Shown here one piece after another: positions 35,958-42,222 of a DNA stretch of 64,000 nt. The translations under genes and the position numbers were made by a program. Within the stretch, counting starts at the first letter, position 1; every line of letters begins with the position of its first letter. The notes under the pieces were generated by a model, which had not been told where the DNA came from, made no database searches, and worked only from the letters and a program-made list of their open reading frames with translations. The stretch comes from an uncultured Bacteroidales bacterium (GTDB lineage: Bacteria; Bacteroidota; Bacteroidia; Bacteroidales; FEN-979): NCBI GenBank assembly GCA_903903985.1, contig CAIVAT010000056.1, positions 1 to 64,000 of the forward strand. Direction: 5' to 3'.

Positions 35958-36581
35958 ATGATTGATCTGAGAACATATATTTTCCTGGATTCATTGCAGT
36001 TGCAAATGGCCTCTTATTTATCGACCGTTTCAAGAGGGTATCTGCCGGTAGCCGGACAGGCTTGCTGTATCATTGAAATAGCGCCAGGTATAGAGATTAA
36101 TACCCTTACCGACATTGCCTTGAAGGCAACCCGTGTGACACCTGGCATGCAGGTTGTTGAAAGAGCATATGGCATGCTGGAAGTCCATTCCGACAGCCAG
36201 GGCGATACACGCATGGCCGGAGAGGCCGTTTTAAAAGCCATCGATAAAATCGAATATGACAGGATCAAACCCAGGATCCTTACCAGCCAGCTGATCAAAA
36301 ATGTGGAAGATCACCACGCACAACTGATCAACAGGACAAGAATGGGCATGATGTTGTTGAGGGGCGACACCTTATTTGTTCTTGAAGTTGAACCTGCCGG
36401 ATATGCCTATTATGCTGCCAATGAAGCTGAAAAAGCAGCGCATATCAACATCATAGATGTGATGGGATTTGGTAAGTTCGGACGAGTTTACATCGGGGGT
36501 GAAGAGGCAGAAGTCCTCGAATGCAAGACAATTGTCGAAAAACGCCTGGCCGAAATTTCCGGAAGGGAAGATTACAAATAA
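35958..36581 (+). CDS. BMC-TD double-stacking trimeric shell protein (CsoS1D/CcmP type)
   Basis: A 207-residue tandem-BMC protein with circularly permuted domains. MIDLRTYIFLDSLQLQMASY, AGQACCIIEIAPGIEINTLTD, VVERAYGMLEVH and AGYAYYAANEAEKAAHIN closely follow the BMC-T2/T3 proteins of the Haliangium ochraceum shell as I remember them, which stack as two trimers with a gated central pore. VVERAYG carries the Glu-Arg pair that lines and gates the pore in this class. It would admit larger metabolites or cofactors. It starts two bases after the BMC-H gene. Confidence 0.9.
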   Translation: MIDLRTYIFLDSLQLQMASYLSTVSRGYLPVAGQACCIIEIAPGIEINTLTDIALKATRVTPGMQVVERAYGMLEVHSDSQGDTRMAGEAVLKAIDKIEYDRIKPRILTSQLIKNVEDHHAQLINRTRMGMMLLRGDTLFVLEVEPAGYAYYAANEAEKAAHINIIDVMGFGKFGRVYIGGEEAEVLECKTIVEKRLAEISGREDYK

Positions 36582-36612
36582 TTACAAATAAAGTTAATAA
36601 GGAGAAATGTAT

Positions 36613-36918
36613 ATGAATGATAACACGTCTGAAGCTTTAGGAATGATAGAAACCAGGGGCTTTACTGCTATGGTGGAGGCATCGGATGCCATGGTCAAAG
36701 CCGCCAAAGTAGAATTGATCGGCTATGAGAAAACCGGTGGGGGATATGTCACCGCCATCGTACGCGGTGATGTTGCTTCTGTTAGGGCAGCAGTCGATGC
36801 CGGTGTGCAGGCCGCACAAAAAGTCGGAGAACTCGTTTCATCGCACGTAATTCCAAGGCCACATTCAAATGTCGACAGTGCTTTGCCTCTGGGACGGGGT
36901 AAGGTTAATAAAACGTAA
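36613..36918 (+). CDS. BMC-H hexameric shell protein (PduA/EutM-like), copy 2
   Basis: A 101-residue single BMC-domain protein ([51 protein letters not shown]). ATG 36613 is preferred over ATG 36607 because the GGAG at 36601-36604 is then eight bases upstream. It differs from copy 1 mainly at the two ends and a few surface positions. Two hexamer paralogues may form mixed facets. Directly after its stop is an ACGTAAATCG-type intergenic repeat fragment (36919-36942). Confidence 0.95.
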   Translation: MNDNTSEALGMIETRGFTAMVEASDAMVKAAKVELIGYEKTGGGYVTAIVRGDVASVRAAVDAGVQAAQKVGELVSSHVIPRPHSNVDSALPLGRGKVNKT

Positions 36919-36945
36919 GACGTAAATCGAAAATCGTAATTCAAT

Positions 36946-37242
36946 ATGGTTTTGGCAAAAGTAGTCGGAACGGTCGTTTCCAGTCATAAATCACAGAAAA
37001 TAGAAGGAATCAAATTTTTACTTCTTGAAAAAATTGACCCTGTGACAATGAACGGCAAAGGCGACTTCGTTGTTTCAATGGACAGCGTTGGCGCAGGAGT
37101 GGGGGAAATTGTTTTTTATGTTTCCGGAAGCAGTGCCAGGTATACCAGTGCAACTGAAGGAAGGCCATCTGATTCTGCCATCATCGCCATCGTAGATTAT
37201 ATTGAAAAAGATGGCGTTTATACGTATGAGAAAAACAGGTAA
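36946..37242 (+). CDS. BMC-P pentameric vertex protein (EutN/CcmL family), copy 1
   Basis: A 98-residue EutN/CcmL-type protein: MVLAKVVGTVVSSHKSQKIEGIKFLLLE, FVVSMDSVGAGVGEIVFYVSGSSAR and AIVDYIEKDG (shown in parts). These pentamers cap the twelve vertices of the shell. GSSAR is the usual turn near the five-fold axis. First of four BMC-P genes in this operon, and followed after six bases by the second. Confidence 0.94.
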   Translation: MVLAKVVGTVVSSHKSQKIEGIKFLLLEKIDPVTMNGKGDFVVSMDSVGAGVGEIVFYVSGSSARYTSATEGRPSDSAIIAIVDYIEKDGVYTYEKNR

Positions 37243-37248
37243 CTGACA

Positions 37249-37536
37249 ATGATCTTTGGTAAAGTAGTCGGAACAGTAGTCGCCAGTTCAAGAAATGACG
37301 GTTTGGAAGGACCGCGTTACCTCCTGGTAGAACGAACAAGTCAATGCGGCGAAAAAAAAGGTGAATTCGTAGTGGCACTCGATATCATCGGGGCAGGATA
37401 TGATGAACTGGTTCTGGTCACAGAAGGAAGCCCTTCCAGGGAAACTCCGCTCACGGTGAATAAACCGGTTGATGCGTTGATTGTTGGGATTGTTGATCAG
37501 GTTGATGAAAATGACAGGGTTATATACAGGAAATAA
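37249..37536 (+). CDS. BMC-P pentameric vertex protein (EutN/CcmL family), copy 2
   Basis: A 95-residue protein with IFGKVVGTVVASSRNDGLEG, FVVALDIIGAGYDELVLVTEGSPSR and VGIVDQVDEND. The family turn reads GSPSR. It shares the opening GKVVGTVV with copy 1 but is clearly diverged elsewhere, including a Cys (SQCGEKKG) absent from copy 1. Predicted to form pentamers at shell vertices, alone or as an alternative to the other three. Confidence 0.94.
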   Translation: MIFGKVVGTVVASSRNDGLEGPRYLLVERTSQCGEKKGEFVVALDIIGAGYDELVLVTEGSPSRETPLTVNKPVDALIVGIVDQVDENDRVIYRK

Positions 37537-37555
37537 TGAGGAGTAGGTGGAATTA

Positions 37556-38098
37556 ATGGTTCTGGGCGTTTTGGAGTTTAGCAGCATTGCTATCGGTATA
37601 AAAGCGTTGGATGAAATGGTTAAAATTGCCCCGGTCAGCATCATCGAGGCAAGGACGATCTGTCCGGGCAAATACCTGATTGTATTCAGCGGTGATGTGG
37701 CTTCGGTTGAATATTCCTTTAACAAGGGTTGTGAAACCGGCAAAAATTTTATTGTTGACAGTCTGTTCCTTCCCATGGTTCATCCGGATGTCGTACCGGC
37801 CATCGGGAAAATTGTTGCCACAGACGACTGGAATGCCATCGGGATCATCGAAACATTGTCGGTCGTATCGGGCATTGAAGCCGGTGACAGGGCAGCAAAA
37901 ACAGGCAATGTGAAAATAATCGAAATACGCCTTGCCATTGGTTTTGGAGGCAAATCATATGTTAAAATGCTGGGGCCTCTTGATGCCATGGAAGTGGCTT
38001 TGGAAGCAGGGACAGAAAAAGCCAGATCGAAAAACCAGCTTTGCATGGCAACACTGATCCCCCAGCCCCATCATGAAATAAAACCATATTTCCTTTAA
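37556..38098 (+). CDS. BMC-TS trimeric shell protein, PduT-like with conserved cluster-binding cysteine
   Basis: A 180-residue tandem BMC protein: LGVLEFSSIAIGIKALDEMV (first domain) and AIGIIETLSVVSGIEAGDRA (second). Cys36 lies in ARTICPGKYL, the same sequence context as the PduT cysteine (TICPGKF) that binds a [4Fe-4S] cluster at the three-fold axis. It therefore probably carries such a cluster and may pass electrons across the shell. I chose ATG 37556, since MVLGVLEF matches the family start; a GTG at 37547 is in frame. No PduS-like partner is in the window. Confidence 0.9.
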   Translation: MVLGVLEFSSIAIGIKALDEMVKIAPVSIIEARTICPGKYLIVFSGDVASVEYSFNKGCETGKNFIVDSLFLPMVHPDVVPAIGKIVATDDWNAIGIIETLSVVSGIEAGDRAAKTGNVKIIEIRLAIGFGGKSYVKMLGPLDAMEVALEAGTEKARSKNQLCMATLIPQPHHEIKPYFL

Positions 38099-38112
38099 CA
38101 GGCGAATAAAAT

Positions 38113-39531
38113 ATGGATAATCTTGAAAAAAATATACGGCAGCTGGTACAGGAAGTCATCCATGACCTGAACCTGTATCCTGCAAAAGAGGAGCATAGCC
38201 CTGTGAACGCAGGTGTGTTTTCCAGCATCAGCGAAGCCATTCATGCAGCAGGCCTGGCATTCATGGAACTGAATAAATTATCGCTTGAAACCCGTAAAAA
38301 TATAATCGCAAACATCCGGAAAACCGCGCTGGCCAATAATGAAAAAATTTCCCGGATGGCACATGAAGAAACCGGTCTCGGACGCTGGGAAGATAAAATT
38401 GTAAAAAACGAACTTGGAATCCTTAAAACACCCGGTACGGAGGATATCGGTCCCGAATCCTATTCCGATGATGATGGATTGACCCTTGTGGAAAGGGCTC
38501 CTTATGGAGTGATCGGCTCAATTACACCCAGTACGAACTCCACTGTGACGATCATCAGCAACAGCATTGGCATGATTGCCGGAGGGAATGCCGTGGTTTT
38601 TAACCCACATCCTTCAGCCAAAAAGGTTTCCGCCTTCCTGATAACATTATTAAATAATGCTATTACAACGGCAGGCGGACCGTCTAATCTGCTGGCCTGC
38701 ATTGATGAACCGACAATTGATTCTGCAAAAGACCTGATGTCTCATCCCGGCATAGCCATCCTCGTGGTCACAGGCGGGCCTGCAGTGGTGCGGGTTGCGA
38801 TGAACAGCGGGAAAAAAGTGATTGCCGCAGGCCCGGGGAATCCTCCCTGTGTGGTGGATGAAACTGCCAACCTGGTCAAAGCAGGCATGGATATTGTAAA
38901 AGGCGCCAGTTTTGATAACAATGTCATTTGTATTTGCGAAAAAGAGATTATCGTTGTGGCCTCCGTGGCCGACCGGTTAAAAGAAGAGTTGAAGAAGAAT
39001 GGTGCTTTTGAATTGAATGCAGAGCAGATTGAAAGAATAACCAAACTCGTGATCAGTGATCCAGGGGGCCCTGGAAAAGAAGGAGCTGCCGAAAAGAAAT
39101 ATGTGGGCAAAAATGCGGATTTTATTGCCAGCGAAATCGGGCTTGTCGTTCCCCAGTCTACAAGGCTTTTGCTTTGTGAAGTTGGCAGGGACCATCCGCT
39201 GGTGTGGACAGAACAGCTGATGCCGGTAATGCCGCTGGTGCGCGTTCATGACGTTGATGCAGCCATTGAACTGGCCGTGGAATGCGAACATGGCTTCAGG
39301 CATACGGCCATCATGCATTCGCTGAACATTGCGAAACTCAGTAAAATGGCCAAAGCGATGAATTGCTCGATTTTCATCAAGAATGGCCCCAGCTATGCCG
39401 GACTGGGTCATGGAGGTGCTGGTTTCGCATCGTTCACCATTGCAAGCCCAACCGGTGAAGGAGTTACCAGGGCGAGGACATTCACCCGGGAACGACGTTG
39501 CACGCTGGTTGATTATTTTAGGATCATATGA
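38113..39531 (+). CDS. CoA-acylating aldehyde dehydrogenase, PduP/EutE-like, with encapsulation peptide
   Basis: A 472-residue enzyme of the PduP/EutE branch: aldehyde + CoA + NAD+ to acyl-CoA + NADH. Residues 1-20 form an amphipathic helix (NLEKNIRQLVQEVIHDLN) joined by a linker, the usual signal for packing inside a microcompartment. Catalytic Cys273 is in FDNNVICICEKE; CoA/NAD-site motifs include NPHPSAKKVSAF and VTGGPAVVRVAM. In this locus the natural substrate should be acetaldehyde made by the neighbouring deoxyribose-phosphate aldolase. Its stop overlaps the next BMC-P gene. Confidence 0.92.
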   Translation: MDNLEKNIRQLVQEVIHDLNLYPAKEEHSPVNAGVFSSISEAIHAAGLAFMELNKLSLETRKNIIANIRKTALANNEKISRMAHEETGLGRWEDKIVKNELGILKTPGTEDIGPESYSDDDGLTLVERAPYGVIGSITPSTNSTVTIISNSIGMIAGGNAVVFNPHPSAKKVSAFLITLLNNAITTAGGPSNLLACIDEPTIDSAKDLMSHPGIAILVVTGGPAVVRVAMNSGKKVIAAGPGNPPCVVDETANLVKAGMDIVKGASFDNNVICICEKEIIVVASVADRLKEELKKNGAFELNAEQIERITKLVISDPGGPGKEGAAEKKYVGKNADFIASEIGLVVPQSTRLLLCEVGRDHPLVWTEQLMPVMPLVRVHDVDAAIELAVECEHGFRHTAIMHSLNIAKLSKMAKAMNCSIFIKNGPSYAGLGHGGAGFASFTIASPTGEGVTRARTFTRERRCTLVDYFRII

Positions 39532-39803
39532 AATTAGGAAGAGTTACCGGAAGCGTGGTAAGCACTACAAAAGTGTTGTCCTTTGAGGGAGTTAAACTCC
39601 TCCTTGTGCAACCCATTGATGAGTACCTGGTGCCCTGTGGCGACCCGTTGGTTGCCTTCGACACCATTCAGGCCGGAACAGGGGACCTGGTCTATTATGA
39701 AACCAGCAAAGAGGCAGGGAGGGTGCTGGAAACATTGATGAATCCATGTGATGCTGCCATTGTTGGAATAGTCGACCATATTTATCCTGAAGTGCAAAGA
39801 TGA
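39528..39803 (+). CDS. BMC-P pentameric vertex protein (EutN/CcmL family), copy 3
   Basis: A 91-residue protein with MKLGRVTGSVVSTTKVLSFEG, LVAFDTIQAGTGDLVYYETSKEAGR and AIVGIVDHIYPE. The axis turn reads SKEAGR in place of the usual GSSAR, so its pore differs. The ATG overlaps the aldehyde dehydrogenase stop (ATGA), and its own stop overlaps the next BMC-P start in the same way, indicating tight translational coupling. Confidence 0.93.
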   Translation: MKLGRVTGSVVSTTKVLSFEGVKLLLVQPIDEYLVPCGDPLVAFDTIQAGTGDLVYYETSKEAGRVLETLMNPCDAAIVGIVDHIYPEVQR

Positions 39804-40081
39804 TACTGGCAAAAGTTACCGGGAATGTTGTTTCCACCGTGAAAATTTCAGGGTATGAATCAAGGAAGGTATTAATTGTACAACCTGTAAATCCTGACGG
39901 GAAGTCCATTGGGAAATCATTTCTTGCCATAGATGCAGTGCAGGCAGGTGCCGGAGATACCATACTGGTCGTGGAAGAAGGAGGTTCTGCAAGATTGATC
40001 CTGGATGAACCGGACACTTTTACAGTGAAAGCCATCATTGCCGGAATCGTTGACGAAATTCACTATGATTCTAATTTTTAA
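39800..40081 (+). CDS. BMC-P pentameric vertex protein (EutN/CcmL family), copy 4
   Basis: A 93-residue protein with MILAKVTGNVVSTVKISGYES, FLAIDAVQAGAGDTILVVEEGGSAR and AGIVDEIHYD. The axis turn GGSAR is canonical. Fourth and last pentamer gene; paired with copy 3 by a 4-base overlap. Known shells usually have one to three BMC-P genes, so four in one operon is high. Confidence 0.93.
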   Translation: MILAKVTGNVVSTVKISGYESRKVLIVQPVNPDGKSIGKSFLAIDAVQAGAGDTILVVEEGGSARLILDEPDTFTVKAIIAGIVDEIHYDSNF

Positions 40082-40114
40082 ACTGTATTGAAAAGGGTTA
40101 GGAAATACCGACGC

Positions 40115-40615
40115 ATGATAATTGGCCAGGATAAACAAAACGGATTCACTGCACATGCACGTGTGAACGGAGTAGCCATCGGCGCCGATCACGGGTCGTA
40201 CAATGCCAAGGAGATGCTGAAGCGGTATCTCGAAAGTGCAGGTTATAAAATAGTCGATGTTGGAACGTTCAACAGTACGGTGAAAGTGGATTATCCTGAT
40301 TATGCGCTTGCTGTAGCCCGAAAAGTGGTTGGCGGTGAATGTGAACGGGGAATCATGCTTGATGCGGCAGGGATAGGCTCTTCCATGGTTTGCAATAAAG
40401 TGCATGGCATCCGGGCCGCCTTATGCTGGAGTACTAAAACAATCGTTAACAGTCGTGAACATAACAATGCAAATGTGCTGACCCTGGGCACAGCGCAACA
40501 TCCCATGGACGAATTGTGTGTCATGGCGAAATTGTGGTTGGAAACCAAATTTGAAGGCGGCAGGCATTGGCCGAGGATTAATAAAATGATGACCATAGAA
40601 AGGGAAGGAAAATAA
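40115..40615 (+). CDS. RpiB/LacAB-family sugar-phosphate isomerase with altered active site
   Basis: A 166-residue protein of the RpiB/LacA/LacB family (VAIGADHGSYNAKEMLKRYL, GTFNSTVKVDYPDYA, NKVHGIRAALCW, REHNNANVLTLG). In standard RpiB the proton-shuttling Cys sits in CGTGIG; here the aligned segment is DAAGIG with Asp83 in that place. The His of ADHG and the REHNNANVL segment remain. It may isomerise a deoxy- or other sugar phosphate for the adjacent aldolase, by a modified mechanism. ATG 40115 is preferred over TTG 40088. No obvious encapsulation helix, though about 25 extra N-terminal residues exist. Confidence 0.85.
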   Translation: MIIGQDKQNGFTAHARVNGVAIGADHGSYNAKEMLKRYLESAGYKIVDVGTFNSTVKVDYPDYALAVARKVVGGECERGIMLDAAGIGSSMVCNKVHGIRAALCWSTKTIVNSREHNNANVLTLGTAQHPMDELCVMAKLWLETKFEGGRHWPRINKMMTIEREGK

Positions 40616-40616
40616 C

Positions 40617-41414
40617 ATGGATCAAAAGGAATTAATTGACAAAATTACGAAGGAAGTAATGCAAAGGCTGAACCAGGGTGTTGCTGCACCGGCAAAAAAT
40701 GTGCAGGATTGCGCTCCTGCATTAGCTTTAATGCCCAACATGTCGGCTGCTGATCTGGCAGGTTTCATTGACCATACCCTGTTAAAGCCGGAAGCAGTGG
40801 TTTCGCAGTTCGAACAATTATGCAACGAAGCGGTTAATTATAAATTCAAGTCTGTTTGTGTTAACTCCTCATGGGTCCCTTTTGTTGCTAAAAAACTACG
40901 CGGAACAAGCGTTAAAATATGTTCCGTCATTGGTTTTCCACTGGGCGAAATGGATACGCGCAGTAAAGCATTTGAAGCACGGAACGCCATCGGCAATGGT
41001 GCGGAGGAGCTGGACATGGTAATCAATGTAGGGGCTTTAAAATCAGGTAATTTAAAGCTTGTTGAAGAAGATATCCGGGCAATTAAAAGAGCCTGCAGGA
41101 GCACGACGGTATTAAAAGTGATTCTTGAAACAGGATTGTTAACCGATGAAGAAAAAATCCTGGCTTGTGAAATTTCCAGGAAAGCAGGCGCTGATTTTGT
41201 GAAAACAAGCACCGGATTTTCCGGCAGCGGCGCCACCATTCATGATGTTGCACTGATGCGCCGGATCGTTGGACCTAAAATGGGTGTCAAGGCCAGCGGC
41301 GGTATCAGAACTTTTGATCAGGCCCTGGCATTGATCAGGGCAGGGGCAAACAGGCTCGGCTGCGGGGCCAGCGTGGATATCATGACGGGTGCTGAATCCA
41401 AAGGAACTTACTGA
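40617..41414 (+). CDS. deoC: Deoxyribose-phosphate aldolase with N-terminal encapsulation peptide
   Basis: A 265-residue class I aldolase. It splits 2-deoxyribose-5-phosphate to acetaldehyde and glyceraldehyde-3-phosphate. Schiff-base Lys196 (DFVKTSTGF), Asp133 (ELDMVINVG), Lys167 (VLKVILET) and Lys225 (GVKASGGI) are in place, and the chain ends in Tyr265, as in E. coli DeoC, where the C-terminal Tyr assists catalysis. Residues 1-20 (MDQKELIDKITKEVMQRLNQ) form an amphipathic helix followed by an Ala/Pro linker, absent from housekeeping DeoC, so it is probably packed inside the shell. It starts two bases after the isomerase. Confidence 0.94.
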   Translation: MDQKELIDKITKEVMQRLNQGVAAPAKNVQDCAPALALMPNMSAADLAGFIDHTLLKPEAVVSQFEQLCNEAVNYKFKSVCVNSSWVPFVAKKLRGTSVKICSVIGFPLGEMDTRSKAFEARNAIGNGAEELDMVINVGALKSGNLKLVEEDIRAIKRACRSTTVLKVILETGLLTDEEKILACEISRKAGADFVKTSTGFSGSGATIHDVALMRRIVGPKMGVKASGGIRTFDQALALIRAGANRLGCGASVDIMTGAESKGTY

Positions 41415-41443
41415 TAATTATTTCATTGTGTTGATGTTTTTAT

Positions 41444-41482
41444 ATAAATTAATTATGCTATTAAATAAACAAATTAATTTAT
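41444..41482 (+). promoter_or_regulatory. Inverted repeat before the TetR gene (candidate operator)
   Basis: ATAAATTAATT (41444-41454) and AATTAATTTAT (41472-41482) are exact 11-base inverted arms separated by 17 bases, ending four bases before the GTG start. Probably the TetR binding site or its promoter surroundings; high AT content weakens the case. Confidence 0.45.
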
Positions 41483-41486
41483 AATT

Positions 41487-42107
41487 GTGAAACCGGATAA
41501 AGACATCACCAACGAGCAGCGCATCCTGGATACAGCTGAAAAATTGTTTCTTGACAGAGGCTTTGCACTGACGTCAACAACGGAAATTGCGCGCATCGTT
41601 GGATGCAACCAGGCCCTGGTCCATTACTATTTTCGAACCAAAGAACGATTATTCGATGCGGTGTTTGAAAAAAATGCCAGTCAACTCGTTTCAGCATTCA
41701 TACAGGGATTGGAAGAAAATATTTCTTTCGAAGAAAAAATCCGGAGGAAAACGGAAACAATTTATGAAACCCTGAAAGCAAATCCGAAAATGCCATTTCT
41801 TTTCTTCAATGAGCTGAATACGAATTCCAACCGGCTCCATCTGCTGAAAGAAAAAATCGGGGACCTTCCCGGGGTGCTTATTCTCCAGATGGAAAGTGAA
41901 TTAAAGGCCGAGATAGAAAAAGGCACGATCCGCCCGATCACTGCGCTGGATCTGATGTTGACGATCCTTTCATTGAATCTGGTCCTGTTCATGGCGAGCC
42001 CGGTATTAAAAGTAATTACCGGTATGTCGGAGGCCGATTTCCAGGTCCTCCTTGAAAACAGGAAGCGGGAAAATGTAACGGTAATTCTAAAGAGTCTCCG
42101 GCCTTGA
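41487..42107 (+). CDS. TetR-family transcriptional regulator
   Basis: A 206-residue protein. The N-terminal helix-turn-helix domain (about 10-60) reads QRILDTAEKLFLDRGFALTS, TTEIARIVGCNQALVHYYF and RTKERLFDAVF, all typical of TetR. The C-terminal ligand domain has no assignable specificity. It starts with GTG; no earlier ATG is available. It lies 72 bases after deoC on the same strand with its own inverted repeat, so it is the likely regulator of the microcompartment operon, perhaps responding to a pathway metabolite. Confidence 0.88.
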   Translation: MKPDKDITNEQRILDTAEKLFLDRGFALTSTTEIARIVGCNQALVHYYFRTKERLFDAVFEKNASQLVSAFIQGLEENISFEEKIRRKTETIYETLKANPKMPFLFFNELNTNSNRLHLLKEKIGDLPGVLILQMESELKAEIEKGTIRPITALDLMLTILSLNLVLFMASPVLKVITGMSEADFQVLLENRKRENVTVILKSLRP

Positions 42108-42222
42108 ATCAGGAGAATATTAATAGAGTAATTAAATAGATTAAGTAGGGGTTGACTATAGCGAATTTCAGGACCTTATTGCGGGGAAATTCAGCAGGGA
42201 AAGGGAAAAAACGCAGATACAA

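Noticed and set aside
40115-40615. Housekeeping ribose-5-phosphate isomerase B
   Set aside because: The catalytic Cys is replaced by Asp, and the gene is embedded in the shell operon.
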